Shown in pieces: positions 12,638 through 22,412 of a stretch of DNA of 64,000 bases; position 1 is the stretch's first letter, and each line of letters starts with the position of its first letter. Position numbers and translations under genes: made by a program. Source of the DNA: Steinernema hermaphroditum (Eukaryota; Nematoda; Chromadorea; Rhabditida; Steinernematidae); assembly GCA_030435675.1 (NCBI GenBank), contig CM059625.1, positions 1,860,001 to 1,924,000 of the forward strand, read 5' to 3'. The notes beneath the pieces are model-generated. The model was not told the DNA's origin, searched no databases, and saw only the letters and a list, made by a program, of their open reading frames with translations.

Positions 12638-12841
12638 TTGGGAATAGTTACAACGAAAGTTGACTTGATTCCAACTGCTCTTAAAACAGCGACACATATG
12701 TACCATCAGTACAAAGGTACAGATGTGCCTCTGCTCAGAGCGCGGTTGGAACAGGTCAAGAACAATATCCAAAATTGGGAGAATAAGAAGACTGGCATAT
12801 CTAGCCAGGCTTTCGTCTATGGACGGTCAATAGGTACGTAG
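12638..12841 (+). pseudogene. BEL/Pao-like gag N-terminal fragment
   Basis: A 67-codon open frame contains LIPTALKTATHMYHQY, then VPLLRARLEQVKNNIQNWE. This helical pattern (short helix, LLRARLEQV, then IQNWE) resembles, as I recall it, the N-terminal gag region of nematode BEL/Pao retroelement polyproteins. Decayed block A copies at 7.4 and 11.8 kb translate to the same pattern with stops. No protease, reverse transcriptase or LTR is visible next to it, so it is a fragment. The family call is inference from a short stretch. Confidence 0.35.
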
Positions 12842-14039
12842 TTTGCCGATTGCCTCGTTCATAGGCGAGAGCATCACTGGGCTGCCCGATGAACAACACC
12901 GATGGACTCCAACCACGCTACTATCTTTAAACTCCTCGGAAGTAGCAAGATTCACTTCTGAAGAATTTAGAGATTGGATCGTCGCCGTGATACTACTCTG
13001 GTGGTACGATAGGGGCTGCGTCTGTCGACGTTTGCGAAAGAATGGCGTCTGGGTGACAAGACCGATATGGAACCTGTTTGGGCGCGGTACGCAGCTCCAC
13101 CCCCTCGTCGCGCCACCATTTGCTCGCGCCTCGATGGGCGGGGGCTAACCAGCCAAATCGGATAGGCTCTAGTAACTTGAAGATGCTGAGCATAGTCTTT
13201 ACAGAAGGTCGATAAAAACTGACAAAAAATGTTAGACAATAGAGGCGCGCAGCATGCATAGGTGGCAAGCGGTACGGCGCAGCTCTACCGTAGTACCTTT
13301 TAGCGACGCCGCCTGGATTTCAATCGGGTAGACGTACTAAATCTCTTAAAGTGTGGAAGGAACCAAGTAAACGGCGCCAAAAACAGGGCAACTCTCTTCT
13401 AGGCATCAATATACTGACGAAATAGTTATTGATCGAATAGAGCTGCCGTGCCCAAAGAGGCAAACCGTACCACGCAGCGCCGCCATATCATCCGTCCCTC
13501 ATCAACATCTTCGCCGTCGTTGCCCTTTCCCATAGCTTCGAATCGACAATCGCTTTCGCAACTCCCTTTAGGACGGCGAGCCGATATACTTTTGAAAACT
13601 GGCGCGTATCGTCGACTTTACGTTGTCACGATCCAGATGGCCCAATGCGCATCCCAGACAACAAAGCGCACAAGCGTCAAAGGGCACTATGGCACGGCGG
13701 AAAAATCGTACGCCAACAAAGATGAACACAAAACTGAGACTCCAAAAGTGGTTGCCATATGCCCCTTCGAAAATGAACACAATGCTCCTATCACCTTGTC
13801 ACACAAGTCTTTATAAGATAGTCTCTCTATGAGACATAAAATGTTAACAAAATATATATCAAGGGCGATGCAGCAGTGACGGAAGGTCGTACACGAAGGT
13901 TCTTCGCCGCTTGCTGTTTGAGTTGAAGCTGCTTCCACAGATCCTGACATTGCTCAAGTTGGGCTAATCTGAAAATGATAAAGTTTACAAATGTCGCTGG
14001 CAGTAAATCAAAAAAAAAAAACTTTATTTTACCATTAGT

Positions 14040-14150
14040 TGAGTGAGGCCACCTCAAACCGCGCTTAAAGTAGCGATGCATAGTATTCTACGAAACTCGA
14101 ATACTTATGCAGCCGCTGCTTCAAGCGCAGATTGATTAGGAATAGAATTA
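14040..14150. repeat. Further decayed copy of repeat block A
   Basis: The stretch with CGCGCTTAAAGTAGCGATGC and CCGCTGCTTCAAGCGCAG keeps the spacing of block A in the arrays at 7.4 and 11.8 kb, with many substitutions. Confidence 0.5.
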
Positions 14151-14154
14151 CGGA

Positions 14155-14655
14155 ACACACTTCAGAAGTAGCACGTTGACAGGAATGCTGCTGCTGGCCG
14201 CAGAATTACATGTAGACAGAAGAAGGTCCACGCGTGAAACGCGTTCAGCTTAGAGGAGTCCGCATAGTATTGGCTTCACTATGCTGGTGCCCTCCAAACT
14301 GAGCACATCCCACAAGGTGGATGGAGTGCGAAGTCGCCGCCGCCTTCTACTGCCTGTTTGCTGCACATAATTGAAGTTCTATGTGCATCAGAACAGCCCG
14401 TAAAAGGGGGCAGCAGCTCACCGAAGAAAGAGGGAACACACTTCAGGAGTAGTATGTCGACAGAAGAAGGTCCACGCTTGAAACGTGGTCAGCTTAGAGG
14501 GATCCTTACAGTGTTAGCTTCACTGTACCGATACCTCTGAACTGAACACATTCCACAATGTGCGGGGAGTACGACGTCACAGCCGCCTTCTACTGCCTTT
14601 TTGTTGCACATACAATTTTTATGTGCATCAGAACAGCCAGTAGAAGGAGACCGTT
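14155..14655. repeat. Two-copy tandem repeat, about 220-240 bp units
   Basis: Unit 1 (about 14155-14400) and unit 2 (about 14435-14655) share in the same order ACACACTTCAG, GAAGAAGGTCCACGC, TCAGCTTAGAGG, TTGGCTTCACT/TTAGCTTCACT, CGCCTTCTACTGCC and ATGTGCATCAGAACAGCC. They are diverged but collinear. No coding frame is shared by both units, so this is a non-coding duplication. Confidence 0.7.
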
Positions 14656-15175
14656 TCTGCCGACGTTGAGGACAGGTGGTGTCCCGCAGACGAGGAACAG
14701 GAGCTCTACTTGTCTCATCTGAGGAGCAGGACCTCAGTCGTGCGTTATATGCAGAATCTGATGCATTGCCCGCCTTCAGCGATGGGGGAGGAGAATGCTG
14801 TGATCAGGATGAGTATGCGTTTTCCTTACTCAGGATCCGCCACTGTCCCTTTGTTCTGGCCGCCCCAGTGAATCAGGCGATCCGTGATTCAGTGAATCTG
14901 TGTTTCCAACACCATCACAAATCCCTTTCCCAGTATGAGCCATGCAAGATCACAAAAGGACTGCCGCCATCGGCGTCTCCATGGCGCCATTTGGATGGAT
15001 TAGAATCAGTGATTCACCGATGCACTAAAGAAGTGCTTTTCCGTTAACATTTTCCGTTGATTTTTTGATTTTTTTTGCTGATTGTTATACAAAATGAAGG
15101 CTAGGCCGATCTTGGACCAACTTATGCAGGGGAAACGAATCTCGTAAACCTTTATTTTCTGTTTCACAAACGAAT

Positions 15176-16106
15176 CTATGTTTTGATCAATAACAATGAG
15201 CAGATAAGTAATGCGAAATGCAAAAACGACTGAGAAGCCGACGAACTATCCCGGGTACTCAGCCTTCGCTCCATCATTGTCGAGTTCTCTGGTTGCCTAA
15301 CGCATGTGTCCGGCAAGTCGTTCCACTTCATTGTGAGCATTTTTGTAAAAGTCGAACGAGCGCTGGAGAACAAGTTCATCACAATCTAAACCAACTCGCA
15401 TGACCGATGACAATAGACAATCAGCATACCCTGTAAGTGTTCTCACCACATCGTTTTGAATATTCTCGAACTGTGCAGTACGACAACTCCTCCATGAATC
15501 TAAATATCAAAACTTACGCTTACCTTGATCAATCTAGCTGCTTACCGGCAAATCTGCGCAACTGCGGAGATGGAAGCATTTCTGGAAAGAATCTCCATGC
15601 TTTTGCGTACTTCGAACGTTTCCAGTTCACACGTGTTGGCTAGTTCTCGAATGTGTTCCTTCCAGCAGGGAAGTTCACTTTGTAGATCTGAAATTTTTGA
15701 ATGCTATTCAATCCATATTTTCACACTCGACTTGACCATCATATGCAAACAATTGAAATATTTCAATGAAGACAATTCAGACGCCGACGATCATCGACAA
15801 CGTTGAAAATCTCATCTAGACTACCACATAAATTGACAACCGACACATGCAAGCCGGCTTAGCTCAGTGGCAGAGCGTCTGTCTCGTAAACAGAAGGTCG
15901 CAGGTTCAATCCCTGCAGTCGGCAATTATTTTACCAACTCACTTCCCATATTTTGTTATTGCTTTACTGAATTTTTATTTGCTTACTGTAACTTACCATC
16001 CATATGCTGACATAGGTCGATCCAGGGCTGGAGACCCGTTGCGATTATATTTCTCTCCACGGACTCTGGACACTGTCTCAAACATGCCGAGAACTGCATA
16101 TTGCTT
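15176..16106 (-). CDS. Cys-rich, probably GPI-anchored secreted protein (5' end missing)
   Basis: Four minus-strand exons in matching phase: 15997-16106, 15546-15687, 15430-15499 and 15176-15385. The chain carries regularly spaced cysteines (CLRQCPESVE, WIDLCQHMD, ELPCWKEH, ANTCELE, VAQICRFMEELSYC, SKRCGEN), a pattern like the nematode T20D4.11-like (DUF19) secreted family. The C-terminus is a short hydrophobic run (FLHFALLICSLLLI) before the stop, with a Ser-rich stretch ahead of it, as expected for a GPI-anchor signal. The signal-peptide exon upstream of 16106 was not found; the phase entering the first exon shows that one is needed. A tRNA-Thr gene sits in the first visible intron on the other strand. 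Family name tentative, gene itself well supported by splice phase. Confidence 0.6.
15853..15924 (+). tRNA. tRNA-Thr (anticodon CGT)
   Basis: A 72-nt cloverleaf: acceptor GCCGGCT pairs with AGTCGGC, D-arm GCTC..GAGC, anticodon stem TCTGT/ACAGA with loop CTCGTAA (anticodon CGT, reading ACG), T-arm GCAGG-TTCAATC-CCTGC and discriminator A. Both internal promoter boxes look intact. It lies inside an intron of the Cys-rich gene, in opposite orientation. Confidence 0.93.
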
Positions 16107-18514
16107 CTAAACAAAGAAAAAAACAAATCTTTCCGGCAATGTGCCCCGTATCTGTAAGTCAAAACGCATTTGCCGAGAGGGCACATTGTGCTTTGTCGCC
16201 TCTCCCAAGAGATGTGCCAAAAATTTACGTTTATGAGCTTGTGCGTCCATTTTGTTTGTTGCGCACGCGAACGGATGATATAGGGCCCGGGGCGCTGGCA
16301 ACATTTCCCGGCTTTTCCGGAGACCCCATTTTCGAACAACCCCAAAAGCTACCCCTTTCCAATCTTATAAGTGAGATTTCTTTGTAAGAACCCAACTAGG
16401 CGTGCCATAATGGGTTCGCATTATCTTAATAGCAGCGCCACAAACAGCGTTGAAGGAGCTGAGCTTGTTCGATGAGTGCCTGGCGTTCGCTAGGCAACAC
16501 ATGATGGGGTGCCGCTGTGGTGTTCATTTGTGGATTCAGCGCCGATCATGATGGGTTGGAAAAGGCGAAAAGAGACGCGCCATCCCGGTGCCGGGAAAGA
16601 ATGAACAATTACGAGCAAATGTCGACAAGGCGTTGGGTGGCCGCGGAGACGCTTCCGTTGGATTTGAGCAGCGAGACCAGAGGAAATGCGAAGTCTTGGG
16701 ACCATTCGCTCTCCAGATGCATGTTTGCACTCTAAATGAATACGTAGACGTTGTGTCGGGCTGAATAAGGCTTTTAAAACCAAGTAAAGTGTCATGGGAA
16801 CACATGATCAAACGCCGTTGTCGACGAAACAATCTCATAAAGTAGTTATGTATTCCTTAACATTCGCTGCGGCTAATGATAAACGCAAAAAGTGAGTACG
16901 TACAAAATGTGACTGTTTTTGTACATTTCAACTAACATAGCACAAGTCTAAATCCGCAAACTTCGCAATCAAAGGAGGCCACTAAACACGAAGGGTTGAA
17001 TCCTCAGTATTTACTACGGTTCAGTATTTACTATGGTTTTTATCTCATATTTGGGAGTACACGTTCTACAGAAGTTGAAACATACTGATGAGTGGCAGAA
17101 TTGGACGATGTATGAACAGACTATCCCTTTGAAAGTGCGACAGGCCGATCAATCACCTTTGCAGAGCTCTTTCTAGCAATGTGCGCTTGAATATCTCACT
17201 CTACTAAAAGTAGCTAACAAAATTTGATGACCTAACATTCAGCTGTTCGTTTCAAGTATGATAGCCAAGAGTAATCCCATTAAGTTCGAAACAATTGGAA
17301 TGATTTACAACTAAAGCTCGTACAAAGACTGTTCCAAGGTGCTTTGTAATTGAAAAAATCAGCACGATCGAATGATAGCTCCGACTTGTGGCGTTTGCAT
17401 GACATCTGGAAAGTTCAGAATAAGCGTATAAGGCAAATCCTGAAACGTAACACCTTATCACAAGCAGCAGAAAGAAATTCGAGAAAAAGCCAAATTGATA
17501 CCGCTGTTTTGATATCTCACGTGGATGTGCTAGTGTGACTTTAAACGACACAAAGTAAATTCGGAATCTCTGTGGATGGCGGATGAAATGGATAAGAAGT
17601 CCTAAGTGGGTCAACTACGTAAATCAAGTAAAAAAGGCATGATATCTGCAGCCAACTCCGATCCATTTCCTGAAGTCATATGACTGCATCGCAAAGTACG
17701 AGACTAATCCATCTTATTTATTGTCAGTTTTTGCGGAACTCCCTTTGAATCTATACCGCTCTATGAGCACAAAATTTAGATAAAAGACAAACCTTCAGCA
17801 TATGTTCGTCTTTGCACCGTAGGACGCAAGTGGGCACGTGAGACGTTACGGTACTGGAGTACAATATAAGTACCAGTAGTCGAAGAGCAGCAGGAGTCCT
17901 CATTGGCCCGAAGAACTTGCTGAGGGGCGACACTTTGCTTGCGCACCGATCACCCGGGTGGAGATGACATCGGATAAGACACGAATGGCCACAGGGCACG
18001 TCAGATGGTAATCTGATATAGACGTATAAATAGCTGTACATGCATATTCGGCTGTTGTTCGGTGTCCATTAGAAGGGCGGGGAGATCGGGGGGGGGCGCA
18101 CGCTGGACAGCTTAGAGCGCGGCCCATTTGTTCGGGTGGCGCCTTTTTGTGCCCTCAGGCGTGACAGAGATGCCATATGCATTTTGCGACTGGGATGAGC
18201 GAGAATCGGAGGACTGTCGGTGTCATGGAAGTTGACAAAAAGCGGACCAAAGTCCGTGAATCCGCGGAGGGAATAATTAATTAGGCAGAGAGATGTGGCA
18301 AAACGAGAAGGAAGGAAATGAAAGCTGATCGCGTCTAAGTGAATTAAATGCTATCGTGTCTTAATGAAATGGAAGGAAATGTGTGCTTAGTCAGCGAATT
18401 TGGCTTTTAAATGGGATGAACGCATTAGCGATGAAGTTTGTTTTTGGTCGAAAAAGGTGGAAAAGAGTAGCTAAAGGTTATATACAGATGATGAACGCAT
18501 ATTTCGGTGCGGGT
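16107..18514. other. Intergenic, no supported gene
   Basis: May hold the missing 5' exon of the Cys-rich gene, but no candidate with the required phase and a signal peptide could be fixed. Frames at 16.49-16.84 kb overlap on both strands and lack splice support. A G-run lies near 18087. Confidence 0.4.
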
Positions 18515-18695
18515 GATCCATTGTGGTCAAAATCGACAAGCTCTCGGTAAAACATCATGATATGACTAACGCTCTATTGTAACCATATTCCCCCCCCCCC
18601 CCTTAGCGACTGTTTTGATACTTTTCAAAACAAAAGAAAAGGAAAAACGGTATTTAGCGATGCAAGAAAAGGGAGCAATTTCGAAATAAAAAAGC

Positions 18696-18768
18696 TGATC
18701 CTGGCCGGGTTCGAACCGACGACCTTCTGCGTGTAAAGCAGACGTGATAACCACTACACCACAGGACC
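18696..18768 (-). tRNA. tRNA-Val (anticodon TAC), copy 1
   Basis: A 73-nt cloverleaf on the minus strand: acceptor GGTCCTG/CAGGATC with one G-T pair, D-arm GTGT..CAC, anticodon stem TCTGC/GCAGA with loop TTTACAC, T-arm GTCGG-TTCGAAC-CCGGC, discriminator A. A and B boxes intact. Confidence 0.93.
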
Positions 18769-19026
18769 ACGAGTTAAAAGACATACTGACGATATCATAC
18801 TCATCCATTGTGGTCAAAATCCAGCAACTGATGGTAAAAACGGCATTATACATGACATGACTGAAACAATTGTACGCTCCTTTACTGTACTAATACTCTC
18901 CTTCCATGTACGCAAATTCCCCAAGTTTCCGAAGCGAATGTTTTGAAACGTTTTGAACACAAAAGAAAAAGACAAAACAAGGGTATTTAGCAATGCAGAA
19001 AAAGGAAGCAATTTGGAAAAAAAAGC

Positions 19027-19099
19027 TGATCCTGGCCGGGCTCGAACCGACGACCTTCTGCGTGTAAAGCAGACGTGATAACCTCTACACCACAGGACC
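19027..19099 (-). tRNA. tRNA-Val (anticodon TAC), copy 2
   Basis: Same cloverleaf as copy 1, with two substitutions: the D-loop reads AGAGG and the T-loop TTCGAGC. The folds are not disturbed, although the T-loop change alters the consensus B box, so expression may differ from the other copies. Confidence 0.9.
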
Positions 19100-19448
19100 A
19101 CATTTTCGATGGCATATTCAGACTAGATATAGTCATCCATTGCGGTCAAAATCTAGAAGCTCTAGGCAAAAACGGCATTATACGTGATATGACTTTAATG
19201 ATTGTACGCTTTTCTTCTGTACGAATACTCTCCCTCCGCTGAACAAACCATTCAAACAAACAATCGTTACAAAAGTGTCCTATTTTCAATGCTCCAACTC
19301 AATACATTGTACGACGCACGGTCTATTGTAGCACATTTCCGCTGCTTCCGAAGCGAATGTTTTTGATACGTTTTCAATACGAAAGAAAAGGAAAAAAACG
19401 GTATTTATCAATGCAGGAAATGGAAGCGATTTCCAAGAAGAAAAAGGC

Positions 19449-19521
19449 TGATCCTGGCCGGGTTCGAACCGACGACCTTCTGCGTGTAAAGCAGACGTGA
19501 TAACCACTACACCACAGGACC
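19449..19521 (-). tRNA. tRNA-Val (anticodon TAC), copy 3
   Basis: Identical in the tRNA body to copy 1 as far as compared by eye; part of the tandem duplication. Open frames running through this and the other two copies are translation artefacts of the tRNA. Confidence 0.93.
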
Positions 19522-19989
19522 GCATGTTCGAAGGCATACTCACAATATACATAGTCAAAAGCTGTTATTTCGCGGAGCGACAAACAAACATCGCCTTTAT
19601 GAATGTGACAACCTCTGTCAATCACAGTAAAGAATTCATTCACACCACGATTTCGTAACTTTCTTTTGTAGGAACAGCCTAGACATGGATCTATTGTGAA
19701 GGAAGATGTTGTTCCCATGCTAATTCTGACAAACGAACCATTTGCGTCGTTGTTTTCATGAAGATCATGAAATATGAAAAACCGCTTGCATCAGCAGAAC
19801 ATGAATCACCTATGAAAAAAAAGATTCGTTGTAGCTGGAGACAAACTGTAATTTGAGTGTGGAAATCCGATAATTTCATTCGCTCAGCAACTGGTCATAT
19901 ACCGCGCGCCACCGAGCGGTGGTTGACGCACGAACATAAACCGCAATTCTGTTTTGTATAGGAGGTGATCTGCCAGCTTCACTGTCGCT

Positions 19990-20072
19990 ACCGGGATGGC
20001 CGAGTGGTTAAGGCGTTGGACTTAAGTTCCAATCGGAGGAATCCGTCGTGGGTTCGAACCCCACTCCCGGTA
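19990..20072 (+). tRNA. tRNA-Leu (anticodon TAA)
   Basis: An 83-nt type II tRNA: acceptor ACCGGGA/TCCCGGT, D-arm with GGTTAAGGC, anticodon stem TTGGA/TCCAA with loop CTTAAGT (anticodon TAA), a long variable arm, T-arm GTGGG-TTCGAAC-CCCAC, discriminator A. A T-run terminator follows at once (ATATTTTTTTTTC). Confidence 0.93.
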
Positions 20073-20074
20073 AA

Positions 20075-21027
20075 TATTTTTTTTTCTCGTCTGTTCTCAA
20101 ATTATGTTTCTTTCTATTTCACATTGCTACTGGCAGCTGATTAGTTCTAGCACAGTGAGTAATTTGCTATACTTACTCTAGAGCCAGAAACCGAAGTTAA
20201 CAGCCGGTTGGCGTCTTATTTCCAACTTAATGTTTGCAATGACCGATTATTGACTGTATTTTCCACAGGACTTTGCAATAAACGACTCCAGAAACAGAGC
20301 ACTTTCAGCTACATCCGCACAAAGAGATGATATATCTGCTTTCCATCCTCGTTTACCGAAGTCGGGTTACCTCCGATCACCCGGTCGCAGACAAGTGTAC
20401 TTTTTTCATGTATTGTCGAAGAGCTGAACTGCATTGTATCCAGATTTTAATGGAAACAGACACACACGCGCTTCACACGTAACGCGTATCTCATTTCTCA
20501 GGTGGCACTATCCACAGTTGTTAAATGACGCGCATCTTCTCGATGCAGATAAGTTGACAATACAAAGTAAAGATGATGCATCACGGGTGGATAGGTTCAC
20601 TTCTACAAAGATCAAAATCAACGAAAGAGGAGTAGAGGGACGAGGAGGTGATCATGGTGGACCGTCGCACGGAGAGGCAACGTGTTCAGTATGAACTTAG
20701 AGTGCAGAAAACAACAAAAACGGTTTTTTTCTCTTTTCGTAGCATATCACAATCATTGCGCGTTGTTACGACGGCACACAAATGAGACGAATGGATTGGA
20801 GTTGAGTGAATTTGTAACGAATCAACAGGGATTTGAAGACATTTACAAGGAATCGTGTGATGCTTACAATGAATCAGGTTTACTTAAATTGGGTACACGA
20901 CAAAGAAAGATGTTTTACTGATTGATGATATTAGGGGTTGTTAACTTGGAGATGGAGAAGATGATCACACAGTTGACGAGTGAGAAGCGTGGCGCTGGCA
21001 GTTCATGCGAGGGCCCGAATTCTACGT
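20075..21027. other. Intergenic, no supported gene
   Basis: Lies between tRNA-Leu and the 3' end of the Y-box gene. Short plus-strand frames at 20.43-20.92 kb have no recognisable domain; part of this is probably the 3' UTR of the Y-box gene. Confidence 0.4.
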
Positions 21028-22369
21028 TTAGGCGTCAGATTTAGGCTGCTCAGCCTCGCCACCGGCAGCGGCAGCAGGCGCAGCAGGCTGGTCTTGACCC
21101 TCCTGGCTTCCTCCGCGTCGAGGTCCTGTAAGCAGATGATAAGACGTGGTACCATTCAGATGTTGACGAACCTCGTCCTCGACCTCCTCGTCCACGTCCA
21201 CGTCCTCCGCGGCCTCGGCGTGGACCCTGTCCGTGTTCACCTCCTTCGCCTCCCTCGACGTGTTCTCCCCCCTCCTCATGGTGCTCCTCCTCGTGATGTT
21301 CTCCTTCCTCGCCTTCACGAGGAGCGCGACGTCCACGGCCGCGACCAACACGGAATCCACCGCGGAAGCCTCGGCCACGTCGACCGCGGAAGCCGCCTCG
21401 GAAACCGCCTCGGCGCTGCTGACCCTGTTGTAACAGAGGAAATAAGATATAGTTGGAAACAATGATAAGCATCAAAAGGCCACCGTAACGGCAAGGCAAA
21501 TTTGAAGCTAATAAGGTGTCTTATGGTTTAGACGTTAGGTGAATCAAAAATTTCTCAAAAACAGAGCGTTTCTATTGTGAAAACCACTGCAGACTTCCTA
21601 AAGGTCACAAATTCTTATCGCTAAATCATGCCCAGTCGTCTGTTATCTACTGATTCAGATCTGTGCAGCACACCTTCACAAAAATAATCTTTTTGCTTGC
21701 AGCACATTTAATATGTAAACGCCAAAGAAGCTCTCATTACCTCTTCACCTCCTTCGCCTCCCTCGACAACGCCTTCTCCGTGCTCTCCTTCAACGCCTCC
21801 CTCGCTTCCCTGTGGGCGCTGTCGGCGATATCCGTAATAGTAGCGGCGGTAGTAGCCGCGTCCGCGACGTCCACCACGGCCGAACGTCTTCGGAGCGGCG
21901 TACTTGGATCCCTGGACGTTGGCGCCGCCAGGGCCAGTCACGTTGACGGCCTCGAGACCTTTGAGACCCTCGACGACGTCGAACTCGACTTTCTCTTCAT
22001 CGCCAAGCGATCGGAAGTACTTCTCGGGGTTGTTCCTGATGATCGCCGTCTGATGAACGAAGATGTCTTCGTCGCGATCGTCACGGCTAATGAATCCATA
22101 GCCTAAATATCAAAATAGCGTCAATCTTCGTGAGTCATTGCTACCGTTCTTCACGTTGAACCACTTGACGGTTCCCTGCACTCCACGGGCCACGATCTTT
22201 TTGCCCTCAACGTGATTCTCGTCGGTGATCTTCTCCTGCGGCGCCTGCGCTTCTTCCGCCGGCTTCAGTTCTTCCTTCTGTTGCTCGCCTTCCGGTTTCT
22301 GAAACGACACCCGCGTCATCGATATCGAAGACGCACATCGAAGCCTACCTCGTTCTTACTGTCGGCCAT
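21028..22369 (-). CDS. Y-box (cold-shock domain) RNA-binding protein with RG repeats
   Basis: Five exons on the minus strand: 22349-22369, 22145-22298, 21741-22102, 21172-21424 and 21028-21125, phases consistent, about 295 aa. After a short acidic, Gln/Glu-rich N-terminus comes a cold-shock domain (about residues 50-120) with both RNP motifs: [15 protein letters not shown] and DIFVHQTAI. The second half alternates RG/RGG-type basic islands ([30 protein letters not shown]) with acidic Gly-Glu-His stretches, ending EQPKSDA. The layout matches nematode CEY proteins, closest in size and RG content to CEY-1/CEY-4, which bind mRNA in ribonucleoprotein particles in germline and soma. A TTTTTCAG site about 36 nt before the ATG is a likely trans-splice acceptor. 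The last intron is only 46 nt. Which CEY paralogue it is cannot be settled here. Confidence 0.95.
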
Positions 22370-22398
22370 GTTGTTATGCACGACTTTGGATGTTACTA

Positions 22399-22412
22399 GG
22401 CGGCTGAAAAAC
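22399..22412 (-). promoter_or_regulatory. Probable trans-splice acceptor of the Y-box gene
   Basis: On the minus strand CGTTTTTCAG is followed by CCGCCTAG and, 36 nt on, the ATG. A strong acceptor with no upstream donor nearby is the usual sign of spliced-leader addition in nematodes. Confidence 0.5.

Larger units (their letters stand above)
18515..19550. repeat. Triple tandem duplication carrying tRNA-Val genes
   Basis: Three units, starting near 18516, 18803 and 19134, share upstream CATCCATTGTGGTCAAAATC (CATTGCGG in unit 3), AAACGGCATTATAC (clearest in units 2 and 3), then an A-rich tract AAAGAAAAG..AAACGGTATTTA and the tRNA gene. The flanks are more diverged than the tRNA genes, as expected if only the RNA is under selection. 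Confidence 0.75.

Noticed and set aside
12843..13268. Overlapping frames of 90-101 codons on both strands near 13 kb
   Set aside because: No domain, no splice sites, and mutually overlapping; treated as chance frames in repeat-rich DNA.
18566..19718. Minus-strand frames reading CGVVVITSALHAEGRRFEPG and CRGYHVCFTRRRSSVRARPG
   Set aside because: They are translations through the three tRNA-Val genes; this peptide is a frequent false protein in databases.
20980..22106. Plus-strand frames of 147-161 codons opposite the Y-box gene
   Set aside because: Antisense shadows of the RG-rich and cold-shock coding exons.
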